Shown one piece after another: positions 1-7,784 of a stretch of DNA of 50,781 nt (within the stretch, counting starts at the first letter, position 1; each line of letters opens with the position of its first letter). This DNA is from Hankyongella sp964404985. Its GTDB lineage: Bacteria; Pseudomonadota; Alphaproteobacteria; Sphingomonadales; Sphingomonadaceae. Position numbers and translations under genes: made by a program. The stretch spans positions 1 through 50,781 of the forward strand of contig CAYOMD010000018.1 of NCBI GenBank assembly GCA_964404985.1. The letters are read 5' to 3'. Under the pieces are notes generated by a model. That model was not told the origin of the DNA. It was given only the letters and a program-made list of their open reading frames with translations, and made no database searches.

Positions 1-388
1 GCGAATTTTTCCTTCGGCCGCCGGTGTTCAGCACGACGAGATTGCAGGTATGGCCGACTTGATAAGGCAGCGGACACCTGCCTTGCTGCGTTGCTTGACC
101 CAGCGACTAACTTGGAAAGCGGAGTTGCGCGATCCCATCGCGGCGGCCACGCTTCACCCGTCCGTCGAGGAAAGGTTTGGGCTTGAAAGCGTAGTTAGGC
201 AAGGCGGAGAGGGCCCCTATCGGCCCGAAGCACTTCGAAGTCACGAACGCTTCCGCCACCTCTATAAGTAACAACAGTTGGTCGGTCCGGTGCCGTTCGA
301 TCGAGGAGATGACTGAAGGACGGACGCTCAGATGATCTATGAGTCAGGTCAACGCCAACTTTGGAGATGCTAGGCCGCGTTGACAAAA
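1..388. other. Left-edge stretch without a recognisable gene
   Basis: No reading frame here resembles a protein family I know; the short open frames on both strands look like chance frames in GC-rich DNA. The stretch lies directly left of the probable left end of the IS5-family element, so it is probably insertion debris or the tail of a disrupted gene. Nothing more can be supported. Confidence 0.4.
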
Positions 389-1164
389 GAGGGATTCCCA
401 AACTGTCCGAGTTCTGATTCAAGGCTGCTCTTTGGGGAGCAGTTATGGGTCGTGGCGACTTGTCAGATGCGGAATGGGAACTGATCGGACCGCTTTTGCC
501 ATCTGAGCGCGGGCGCTGGGCACGACCTGCAGGTGATAATCGCCTTTTTCTCAATGGTATGCTTCATGTGCTGCGGGTTGGTTGTCCCTGGCGCGATATG
601 CACGAGAGGTATGGCAAGTGGAACTCGGTCTATGTTCGGTTCCGGCGCTGGGCTGAACAAGGCGTCTGGGATGCCCTGCTGCAAACGCTGGTCGATCTTG
701 GACTGACTGACGACTGGCAGCACATGATCGATAGCACCACGGTTCGCGGCCATGTTTCGGCAGTGGGCGGAAAAGGGGGGCTTGTGCGCAGGCTTTTGGT
801 CGATCACGCGGCGGTTTTACGAGCAAAGTCCACGCTCGGTGCGACAATCAGGGACTCCCTATCGGCTTCATCCTGACCGGTGGCGAGGCATCAGATTATA
901 CCGCAGCTGACGACCTGATGAATCTGCCGCTGCCCACGCCCAAGGGTCTGCTCGCAGACAAGGGCTATGACGGTGACAGGTTCCGGGAAAACCTGCTGAT
1001 GCGCGGCATTCTTCCCGTCATTCCACCCCGCTCAAACCGAAAAGTGCCAGCACATCCAGACTACCGGCGATACAAGGATCGCAACCGCGTCGAGCGTATG
1101 TTCGGCAAGCTGAAACAACAACGCCGCATCGCCACGCGCTATGATAAGACCGTCCTGTCGTTCG
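389..1164 (+). mobile_element. IS5-family (IS427-like) insertion sequence, 3'-truncated
   Basis: The probable left inverted repeat begins near 389 (GAGGGATTCCC...), about 55 bases before the transposase start, a usual IS5-family arrangement. The transposase runs in two frames to about 1164, where homology stops just after the E-containing block (RNRVERMFGKLKQ, then RYDKTVLSF). The rest of the transposase C-terminus and any right inverted repeat are absent. The sequence then continues into a ParB-like fragment. The element is a remnant that can no longer move by itself; the exact 3' boundary is estimated from where protein similarity changes. Confidence 0.75.
445..1164 (+). pseudogene. IS5-family transposase, two-frame and truncated
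   Basis: A DDE transposase fragment. The first frame opens at ATG 445 with MGRGDLSDAEWELIGPLLP, the typical DUF4096-type N-terminus, and contains the first catalytic Asp in HMIDSTTV. The frame changes at AAAAGGGGGG (771-780): a -1 shift there continues as GRSRGGFTSKVHARCDNQG and then LLADKGYDGDRF (second Asp) and RNRVERMFGKL (Glu). Two-frame transposases joined by -1 frameshifting are known in the IS427 group, so the break may be programmed rather than a mutation. Without the shift the first frame ends at 876. After about 1164 the second frame runs by chance into ParB-like sequence, so the C-terminus is lost. Confidence 0.75.
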
Positions 1165-1587
1165 AGATCCTCGAAGACGAAGACAGTGCCGAAGAGGCTG
1201 TGGCGGCGGCCGAAGCGGCAATCGAGGCCATCGAACGCGAATGCCAGGAAATCCGGGCCCGTCCGCCCGTCATCGCGGCCGAACTCAAGGCCGAAGCAGG
1301 TATGATCCTGGTGCTCTCGCGCGATGGCACGCCGGTTCTCCAGCCGGTGTTCTACGGCGAGCGTCAGGCTGAACCCGCCGAAGCCGACGGCGGGATCGAA
1401 GTCATTCCGGGCGATGACGGTTCGGACAGGCGCCGGGCCACCTTGTCCAAGCGTCTGGTCGACGAACTGGCCATGCAGCGCCGCGATGTTCTGGCACTGC
1501 ATGTTGCCTCTGATCCCGGGCTGGCGCTCGACGTCATGGTCTTCACGCTGGCTGATGCCGATAAATGGATCGACTCTGACGTATGCC
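1165..1587 (+). pseudogene. ParB/RepB-like partition protein fragment
   Basis: The second transposase frame continues into an acidic, Ala-rich helix (EILEDEDSAEEAVAAAEAAI), then a stretch with LSKRLVDELAMQRRDVLALH and ALDVMVFTLADADKW. From memory this matches the central to C-terminal part of ParB-like proteins carried on sphingomonad plasmids. There is no ParB N-terminal nuclease-like domain and no start codon of its own, and the homology ends where the next gene begins. It is the residue of a recombination between plasmid-type and chromosomal DNA. The assignment rests on remembered family sequence, so a homology search should confirm it. Confidence 0.5.
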
Positions 1588-1593
1588 GACCCT

Positions 1594-2220
1594 ATGAACA
1601 GTCGTGGAAGACCACCTCACCCCGATATCCTGACCCCGGCGGAATGGCGGGTAGTGGAAGGCGTACGGCACGGACTGACGAACCCGGCGATCGCCAGACT
1701 CTGCGGCCTTTCGTCAGATGCGGTCAAGTTTCACGTGAGCAATGTGCTGGGCAAGCTCGGGCTTCAGTCTCGCAGCGAGTTGCGACGATGGCAGGGCGTA
1801 CGGGCCGATAGCGCTATGGCGACCAGAACACCGAGCAACGATTTAGGCGGCTTGTCGCTGGGGCAGGTGTCCCGAACCGCGCGCGATCTCGAGGCCACCG
1901 CCGATTGGTTCCGCGACGTCGTCGGCCTTGCGGAGCTCATGCGTTTCCCCAACGCCGCGTTCTTCGATTGTGGCGGCGTACGCCTCTATCTGTCAGCCGC
2001 CGCGGCTGGGCCCAACGCGATCCTTTATTTCCTCGTGCCCGACATTGCTGCCGAAATCGAGCGATTGAAGGCAGCAGGCGTCGTCATCCTTAGCGCGCCG
2101 CACCGCATCCACGTCCATCCCGACGGACGCGAGGAATGGATGGCGTTCTTCGCCGATCCCGACGGCGGCAGCCTCGGGCTGATGAGCGTGGTGGCTCCCA
2201 ACACAGGAGAAAATCAATGA
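1594..2220 (+). CDS. LuxR-type HTH fused to VOC (glyoxalase-fold) domain
   Basis: A 208-residue protein. Residues about 12-70 form a LuxR/GerE-type helix-turn-helix (LTPAEWRVVEGV, then AVKFHVSNVLGKLGL). Residues about 80-205 form one vicinal-oxygen-chelate domain (QVSRTARDLEATADWF, VGLAELM, FADPDGGSLGLMS). It is probably a DNA-binding regulator whose VOC half senses a small molecule or antibiotic-like ligand, but no ligand can be named. ATG 1594 begins the family-typical MNSRGRPPHPDILTPAEW; no clear Shine-Dalgarno precedes it, possibly because the upstream region was replaced by the IS/ParB scar. The stop overlaps the next start (ATGA), so it is translationally coupled to the exported VOC protein. 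Confidence 0.7.
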   Translation: MNSRGRPPHPDILTPAEWRVVEGVRHGLTNPAIARLCGLSSDAVKFHVSNVLGKLGLQSRSELRRWQGVRADSAMATRTPSNDLGGLSLGQVSRTARDLEATADWFRDVVGLAELMRFPNAAFFDCGGVRLYLSAAAAGPNAILYFLVPDIAAEIERLKAAGVVILSAPHRIHVHPDGREEWMAFFADPDGGSLGLMSVVAPNTGENQ

Positions 2221-2666
2221 TGAAGTGGATGACCCTGCTGGCTCTGGCCGCGACCCCGATGGCCGCGGAGGCACGGGACGTGTCCGCTTCCGTGCTTGCC
2301 AAAGCGCAGTTCGAGCAGGTTGCACTCACGGTCACCGATCTCGACGCGGCGCGCGCCTTTTATCGCGACCGGCTCGGATTGCCGCTGATGTTCGAAGCGG
2401 GCGATATGCTGTTCTTCGACGTCGCCGGCACGCGCCTTATGCTGGCGCGCGACGGGGCGCGAAAGCCGCCCGAACGACCGGCAGGAATTCTGTATTTTCA
2501 CGTGGACGACTTCGCCGCCGCGCGCATTCGTCTCGAGGCGAGCGATGCGGTCCTCGTTGGAGATGTGGAGACGGTTCAATCCAGCCCCGCAGGCTTCCTG
2601 CGGCTTCAGCAATTTGCCGATCCCGATGGCAACATGCTTGCGATCATGGGCTTCGTCCCGCGCTGA
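2217..2666 (+). CDS. Exported VOC-family (glyoxalase-fold) protein
   Basis: A 149-residue protein starting MMKWMTLLALAATPMAAEA, a short signal peptide with an Ala-rich cleavage region, followed by one VOC domain (FEQVALTVTDLDAARAFY, LGLPLMFEAGDMLFFDV, FADPDGNMLAIMGF). The ATG at 2217 overlaps the previous stop as ATGA. Upstream in-frame codons lie inside the preceding gene and add a non-signal sequence, so they were rejected. Most glyoxalase-fold enzymes are cytoplasmic; a signal peptide suggests a periplasmic or lipid-associated metal-binding or ligand-binding role. Substrate unknown. Its coupling to an HTH-VOC regulator suggests a sensor and effector pair built from the same fold. Confidence 0.7.
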   Translation: MMKWMTLLALAATPMAAEARDVSASVLAKAQFEQVALTVTDLDAARAFYRDRLGLPLMFEAGDMLFFDVAGTRLMLARDGARKPPERPAGILYFHVDDFAAARIRLEASDAVLVGDVETVQSSPAGFLRLQQFADPDGNMLAIMGFVPR

Positions 2667-2679
2667 CGACCGGCGGCAT

Positions 2680-3534
2680 TCAGCTGAGCGGGATCCCCAG
2701 CTCTTCGGCAAAGATTCGGTCCACGCCATTGCGGATCGGATCCCCGTTCGTCTTCAGGCGGCGGTACTGGTTCGGCGTGAGCTGCCCGTAGCGCTGGAAC
2801 GCACGCGTCAGATGCGCCTGATCGGCGAAGAGCGCGCTGGCCTGGCTGATCGATCCGGTGCGGAACAGCGTGGCCCAGGCGTGTTCGAAGCGGGCGTGTC
2901 CGAGCAGGGCCTTCGGGCTCATCCCGAATTCGTCGCGCATGATTGTGCGAAGCTGCCGGGCGCCGATGTCAAGCTGAGCGGCGATCGCGCCGACCGCAGT
3001 TCTCGGTCGGTTCAGCATGACCGCGTGAACCCGCGACAATGCACCGTGCCGGCTTCCTGTCGCGGCACTGTCGAGCCGCGCCATCGCCCACTCTTCGACA
3101 ATCCGCAGGCGTGTGGCGAATTGCGGTGCTGCGGCGATCTGTTCGGCGAGCATTGCAGCCCGGGGCGCGACTGCGGTGAGATCGTGATCGGCATCGACCA
3201 GTGCGGCGAGCGGGCAACCGAGCAGGTCGCGCACGCCGAGCGGGGTCAGTTGCAGCAGGAACCAGTCCGAGCGCGCGCCGGTCGCGTGGTCATAGGACCG
3301 GGTCTTTGGCCCGAACACGCTGGCCAGGAGCAAAGGGCAAAGCGGATCGCCAGCCCGTGCATTGGCGAGATGCGCGCCGCAATTGACGAAGATCTCGCAG
3401 TTCATGTTGGGGAAGATGCGATACAGCTTCGGCGGGGCGACGGTGCGGCGCTGGATGGCCATGCGGATCCACGGGCGCAGCGCGGCGGGCAGCTGGCTGC
3501 TCCAATTGGTTGCAGGCTCTTCCGTTTCGTTCAA
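2680..3534 (-). CDS. AraC-family transcriptional regulator
   Basis: About 284 residues. The C-terminal 100 residues hold the double AraC HTH (VGAIAAQLDIGARQLRTI for the first; SISQASALFADQAHLTRAFQRYGQLTPNQYRR for the second, with the typical F...G.TP..YR ending). The N-terminal part (PKLYRIFPNMNCEIFVNCG and WFLLQLTP) resembles the cupin-like sensor of AraC proteins with a DUF6597-type N-terminus. The start used is TTG 3534; the first ATG lies about 27 codons downstream, so the start is uncertain. It is divergent from the S9 peptidase gene with only 38 bases between, so it probably controls that gene as well as itself. Confidence 0.8.
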   Translation of the reverse strand: MNETEEPATNWSSQLPAALRPWIRMAIQRRTVAPPKLYRIFPNMNCEIFVNCGAHLANARAGDPLCPLLLASVFGPKTRSYDHATGARSDWFLLQLTPLGVRDLLGCPLAALVDADHDLTAVAPRAAMLAEQIAAAPQFATRLRIVEEWAMARLDSAATGSRHGALSRVHAVMLNRPRTAVGAIAAQLDIGARQLRTIMRDEFGMSPKALLGHARFEHAWATLFRTGSISQASALFADQAHLTRAFQRYGQLTPNQYRRLKTNGDPIRNGVDRIFAEELGIPLS

Positions 3535-3572
3535 GACGGGTGTCTCTCGCGCTCACTATGGAGGGAGCATAG

Positions 3573-5537
3573 ATGTTTGCGATGAGGCCCGCCACAATGT
3601 TCTCGAGCCTGCTCCTTGCCACGGCGACGCCGCTCGTTGCCGCGCCTCTGATCCCGTTCGACATTCTGGCAAAGGCACCGGCGATTTCCGCCGCGGTTGT
3701 ATCGCCGGACGGTACACGTGTGGCGACAATCGAGACCGTCGACGGGCGCGGCGCGGTGCTTGCCGGTCCGGTCGATGGCCCGCGCCGGCTAGTGCTGCGC
3801 AACCCGGAACGCTCGATCGACAATGTGCGCTGGTCGGCGGACGGGCGCTGGCTGCTGGTCCTGCAGGATAGCGGCGGCGACGAGGGCTACCACCTGTTCC
3901 GAATCGATCCCGACGCTCCCGGCAGCACGCGCGACCTGACCCCGTTTGCCGGCGCGAATGCCGAGATCGTCCGCACACCGGCAGGGCAGGCCGGACCGCT
4001 GCTCCTTACGATCAACCGGCGCGACCCCGAATACGCCGATGTCTACGCTGTAGACCCCGAGGCGGGGACGGTGCGCGAAGTGCTGCGCAATGATGCGGGC
4101 TATACCGAGTTCTTCGCTGACCGCTCGGGGGTTGTGCGTGCGGCTGGGCGGATCATGCCGGACGGATCGCTCGAGCTGTGGGGGCGTGTGGAGGCGGACG
4201 GTGGCTTCGTGCGCCTCTATGCCGCGCCCGCGACAGAGCGCTTCAAGATCCTCGGCATCCATGCCGACGGGCAGTCCGTGATCTTGCGGAGCAATCGCGA
4301 GGGCGATATCGAGCGCGCGATGTTGATCGGCTTTGACGGCGGCAAGGCCCGGCGGCTCAAGGGTGCCGATTGCGGCAGTTTCGATGTCGACGATGTCCTG
4401 CAGGACGCGTCAGGTCCGATCGCGGCCGCGTGTACGCGTATCGCGAGCGATCTCGCGCCATTGGACGGCGACTTTGCCAAGGCAGTCCGACTGGCTCGCC
4501 GGGTAGCACCCGGTGACAGCCTAAGCCTCGAATCCCGATCGGCTGATGGACAGATCTCGCTGTTCTACACCGATGCCGGACATCGGCCCGGGCGCTTCAT
4601 CCTGGTGCGCGGCGACAAGGCCTCGGTCTTTGCCGAAACGCGCCCCGAGCTCGCCGGCTATGTCTTTGCGCCGACCGAGCCGTTCCGGTTGCGCGCCCGC
4701 GACGGCCTGCCGCTGCTCGGCTATGTCACCCGCCCGCTTGGGAGCCACGGGCCGGGGCCGACCATCGTCGCGGTCCATGGCGGCCCCTGGACCCGCGATG
4801 CGGCCACCTTCGAGCGGGAAACGCAATTCTACGCCAATCGCGGATACACCGTCATACAGGTCAATTTCCGGGGATCGACCGGCCTCGGCAAGCGGGTATT
4901 CGATGGCGGTGTCGGCGAATTCGGGGCGCGGATGTCCGACGATGTCGACGATGCGGTCAGGCTCGCCGTCCGCCAGGGCTGGGCCGATCCGGCGCGGGTG
5001 TGCATCATGGGCGGATCCTATGGCGGCTTCGCAGCGCTCACCGGCATCTCGCGCGAAGGCGGCTTTGCCTATCGCTGCGCGGTGGACTTTGCCGGGCCGG
5101 CAGATCTGGAGACCCTCGTTCGCGCCTTCCCGCCGAGCTGGCAACCCTTCCTGCCGCGCTCGTGGCATCGCTTCGTCGGCAACCCCGACCGGCCGGAAGA
5201 TGCCGCAAGGATGCGCGAACGCTCGCCGCTCACCCATGCCGGGGCGATGCGTGCGCCGCTGCTGATCTTTCAGGGGGCCAATGATCCCCGCGTGCGGCAG
5301 GACCAGTCGGACCGCATCGTCTGCTCGCTGCGGGCGCGGGGCATAGATGTCGATTACCTGCTGGCCGCAAACGAAGGCCACAGCTTCGCCAACGAAGAGA
5401 CCTCGCTCGCAATCACCCGCGCGACCGAAGTGTTCTTCGCGCGCCATCTGGGCGGGCAGGTCGGCGCCGAACCGCCCGCCGCGGCCACCCGGGCGCTGGA
5501 TGTGTTTCGCGCCGCGGGCAGGGCTATCGGTTGCTGA
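3573..5537 (+). CDS. S9 family (prolyl oligopeptidase-type) serine peptidase, exported
   Basis: A 654-residue protein with a signal peptide (about residues 1-23, ending VAAP), a WD/TolB-like beta-propeller (repeated SPDGT, SADGRWL patterns, residues 40-340) and a C-terminal alpha/beta-hydrolase domain. The catalytic triad is visible: Ser482 in GGSYGG, Asp571 in GANDPRV and His603 in NEGHSF. Such enzymes cleave short peptides, often after Pro, in the periplasm. The ATG at 3573 has a good Shine-Dalgarno (GGGAG, 5-9 bases upstream). The gene stands alone, divergent from an AraC regulator, so it is probably regulated by it. It may be an acyl-aminoacyl peptidase or dipeptidyl peptidase; the subfamily cannot be decided by eye. 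Confidence 0.88.
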   Translation: MFAMRPATMFSSLLLATATPLVAAPLIPFDILAKAPAISAAVVSPDGTRVATIETVDGRGAVLAGPVDGPRRLVLRNPERSIDNVRWSADGRWLLVLQDSGGDEGYHLFRIDPDAPGSTRDLTPFAGANAEIVRTPAGQAGPLLLTINRRDPEYADVYAVDPEAGTVREVLRNDAGYTEFFADRSGVVRAAGRIMPDGSLELWGRVEADGGFVRLYAAPATERFKILGIHADGQSVILRSNREGDIERAMLIGFDGGKARRLKGADCGSFDVDDVLQDASGPIAAACTRIASDLAPLDGDFAKAVRLARRVAPGDSLSLESRSADGQISLFYTDAGHRPGRFILVRGDKASVFAETRPELAGYVFAPTEPFRLRARDGLPLLGYVTRPLGSHGPGPTIVAVHGGPWTRDAATFERETQFYANRGYTVIQVNFRGSTGLGKRVFDGGVGEFGARMSDDVDDAVRLAVRQGWADPARVCIMGGSYGGFAALTGISREGGFAYRCAVDFAGPADLETLVRAFPPSWQPFLPRSWHRFVGNPDRPEDAARMRERSPLTHAGAMRAPLLIFQGANDPRVRQDQSDRIVCSLRARGIDVDYLLAANEGHSFANEETSLAITRATEVFFARHLGGQVGAEPPAAATRALDVFRAAGRAIGC

Positions 5538-5550
5538 GTGCCCTTGCCGC

Positions 5551-5925
5551 TCAGGCGCCGATTGCGGCGCGCAAATCGGGCTCCATCCGCGCCGCAAGCA
5601 CCGTCAGAGCCCTGAGCTGCGCGAACACCGCGTCATCCGCCTTCTTCACGTTGAAGCAGGTCTTGCCCTGCCGCCGCTTGGCGAGCCCCTCGGGCACCGC
5701 AGCTTCCAGCGCGGGGAGCGTGTAGAGCGGCATGATGTGATAGGCGACATAGGACTTCTTGATCGCGATCCACCCGAACCATGCCGGCTGCTTGGTGCGC
5801 GCCTCGATCCAGTGGGTCTTGAGTGTCAGGTTGCTTGGCGAGTCCTCGGCAACCGCCATCCCCGGTGCCGCCTCGAGCATGATCGCCCGCAGCTCGGCGA
5901 AAATATCGAGAAACAACGCACTCAT
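5551..5925 (-). CDS. Small conserved protein, DUF1801-like
   Basis: A 124-residue soluble protein beginning MSALFLDIFAELRAIM. It contains TKQPAWFGWIAIKKSYVAYHIMPLY and RQGKTCFNVKK, the kind of pattern found in small proteins related to the DUF1801/YdhG fold, with a hydrophobic-aromatic core and a basic F-x-x-K strand. No catalytic residues can be recognised. Its ATG overlaps the stop of the DUF4199 gene (ATGA at 5922-5925), so it is the last gene of a three-gene leftward unit behind an AraC-GyrI regulator. Function unknown. Confidence 0.6.
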   Translation of the reverse strand: MSALFLDIFAELRAIMLEAAPGMAVAEDSPSNLTLKTHWIEARTKQPAWFGWIAIKKSYVAYHIMPLYTLPALEAAVPEGLAKRRQGKTCFNVKKADDAVFAQLRALTVLAARMEPDLRAAIGA

Positions 5926-6371
5926 TCCGATTGCCCTCCCCTGCGCATAACCAACGTGGCGATGACAGTGACGGCCATGCCCACCACGAGCGACCCCATG
6001 ATCACCGCAGCCAGCTGCGACGGCACGTCGACCGCTGCCCCGCGCGCCTGCATCACCGCCACGAACTCGGGATTGATGATGGTATAGTAAGCCGCGAAGA
6101 AGGCGAGCCCGATGGCGGCGCTGATCGCAGAAACCCCCAACCCGGTGGCCAGCGCACTTCGCCACCTCAATTGCCCGCCCCCCGCCTGCCGCGCCCGGTG
6201 CAAAGCCCAGACGATGGCGACAACCGGGAAAATCACCGCGACGAAGCCGGTCTTGGCACCCACATCGAGATGCTGGTTGTGCCAGCCCATCGCAAACTCG
6301 AACAGCGTCCATGCCATAGCGCCGCCGCCCGACAGCAGCCCGGCCAGCAAGATCGTTCTGGGATCAGGCAT
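5922..6371 (-). CDS. Four-helix membrane protein, DUF4199-like
   Basis: A 149-residue protein with four hydrophobic helices: residues about 5-27 (TILLAGLLSGGGAMAWTLF), 38-60, 75-95 and 125-145. A polar loop containing YYTIINPEFVAVMQARG separates helices three and four, typical of DUF4199 inner-membrane proteins. The start at 6371 is preceded by a strong GGAGG five bases upstream; an in-frame ATG four codons earlier has a poorer site. It overlaps the upstream AraC-GyrI gene by 8 bases and the downstream gene by 4, so all three are translationally coupled. Role unknown; membership in a regulator-led unit suggests a stress or drug response. Confidence 0.7.
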   Translation of the reverse strand: MPDPRTILLAGLLSGGGAMAWTLFEFAMGWHNQHLDVGAKTGFVAVIFPVVAIVWALHRARQAGGGQLRWRSALATGLGVSAISAAIGLAFFAAYYTIINPEFVAVMQARGAAVDVPSQLAAVIMGSLVVGMAVTVIATLVMRRGGQSE

Positions 6372-7287
6372 GATGACCTCCATCTGGGGGACAGGCGACA
6401 GGCACGCGGCATTCGAGATCGAACGCGTCCCATCCGATGTCCTCGGGCAATTGCAGATAGGCCTCTTCGGCCGGGGCATCGCGCAGGTCGAGCCCGGAGG
6501 CGGGAAGCCAACTTTTGAACAGCGCCGACCACGCACGATCGACAGCGGCAAGATCGCCCTTCACCCGCGTGACCGCCCATAAGCCCGCGTCCCGCTCGGC
6601 CACGGCGAAGCGCGGTGGCGGGATAAGGCCATCGGGAATCTCGATCATGAAATCGTAGCGGCATCGCGACAGCGGCGTCAGATCGGGATCGTCACGCGAG
6701 GCGCCGACAATCCTGCCGCCGCGCGTTTCAAGCTCCTGTTGTTCGGCCCAGGCGCGCAAGCCTTGATAGGCCGCAACAAGTTTGTCCGGCGCGAGATAGC
6801 CGCCCCACACGCGTGCAACCACCAGCCGGGCCACGGGGCGGTGCTCCAGTATCACCGTGAAATCGGGATCGAGCGGTGGCGCCGGACGCATGAAGAACCC
6901 CGACACCCCTTCGGCTTCGGTCCGGTCCGGCCGCGCGTCCCACCACGCTTCGCAATCGAAGGCGGAGGGCGGCACGCCATAGACCCGCTTGAAGGCCCGC
7001 GCGAAGCTCGCCGGCGAGGCAAAACCGCAAGAGGCGGAAGCAACTTTCCACGATTGTCCGCGCCGGGAGAGAAGGATCGCCCGTTCGAGCCTGCGCCGTT
7101 CGGCAAAGCTGCGCAGGCTTTCGCCCGTGAGCGAACGGAACACGCGGTGGAAGTGATAAGGCGAAAGGCAGGCGATTGCGGCGACACGTTCGAGCGTCAG
7201 CGGTTCGTCGGGGTGCGCTTCGACGTGGGCGATGGCACGCGCGATCCGCGCTTCATATCGCTCGCCGTGGACGCCAGCTTCGGTCAC
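6364..7287 (-). CDS. AraC-type HTH regulator with GyrI-like effector domain
   Basis: A 307-residue protein in MarA/Rob arrangement. The N-terminal residues 10-110 are the AraC double HTH (LERVAAIACLSPYHFHRVFRSLTGESL, then SFARAFKRVYGVPPSAF). Residues about 140-305 are a GyrI/SOUL-like ligand-binding domain (VARLVVARVWGGYLAPDKLVAAYQGL, LPASGLDLRDAPAEEAYLQLPED). This is the layout of Rob and BmrR-like regulators, which bind hydrophobic cations or drugs. It leads a leftward unit with overlapping DUF4199 and DUF1801-like genes, which are its probable targets. The start 7287 gives a full-length HTH domain. Confidence 0.85.
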   Translation of the reverse strand: MTEAGVHGERYEARIARAIAHVEAHPDEPLTLERVAAIACLSPYHFHRVFRSLTGESLRSFAERRRLERAILLSRRGQSWKVASASCGFASPASFARAFKRVYGVPPSAFDCEAWWDARPDRTEAEGVSGFFMRPAPPLDPDFTVILEHRPVARLVVARVWGGYLAPDKLVAAYQGLRAWAEQQELETRGGRIVGASRDDPDLTPLSRCRYDFMIEIPDGLIPPPRFAVAERDAGLWAVTRVKGDLAAVDRAWSALFKSWLPASGLDLRDAPAEEAYLQLPEDIGWDAFDLECRVPVACPPDGGHHA

Positions 7288-7411
7288 GTTTGCCCCATCT
7301 GATTGCCGCCATACGCCTCGCAGCCGAAAGCGCGGCAGTCAAACGCGGCGACCACACACTTCTTGCGCAAATGCTCAACGCAGGACCCGGCGCAGGAAGG
7401 CGAACTTTGCC

Positions 7412-7654
7412 TCACAAGTTGTGGATTCGGCAGCACATTGCATCGATGGCGAGCGCGTAGGAGGAGGCACTATCTTCCTGCCACGCGCGGTGGGGAAAAA
7501 GACCGTCACCGCACAGGAAATGGCAGGCCGTGTGCGATACGAGGGCTTCCACCTGCCTGCCACTTCCGGCCGCATCCATCGCATTGACGAGGCTGCGGAC
7601 CATGGCCCCGCTCGACCATGTGCGGTCGCGCTCGCCGCCGATCAGGAACAGCGC
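7412..7654 (-). pseudogene. Possible alpha/beta-hydrolase (BAAT C-terminal-like) remnant
   Basis: The gap 7288-7784 has no intact gene. On the minus strand one frame reads ALFLIGGERDRTWSSGAM, then a stretch ending HFLCGDGLFP, which resembles the C-terminal strand and histidine region of dienelactone-hydrolase or bile-acid-CoA-thioesterase-like (BAAT_C) proteins (LLISG..D..W.S..M; ..GH..). No start, nucleophile elbow or N-terminal half is present, so it would be a decayed tail. The match is by memory and short; it could be a chance resemblance. Confidence 0.3.
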
Positions 7655-7784
7655 GGCCCCGGTCTGCTTGGAGGATGCGAGGGCCAGGGTCAGGCGCTGA
7701 TCTGGTTGCCGGACCGCATACCGGTTGGGCTTTGCATGGCACGGGAACAGAAAACCGACACAAGCTCGGTTCCAGAAAGGCTGT

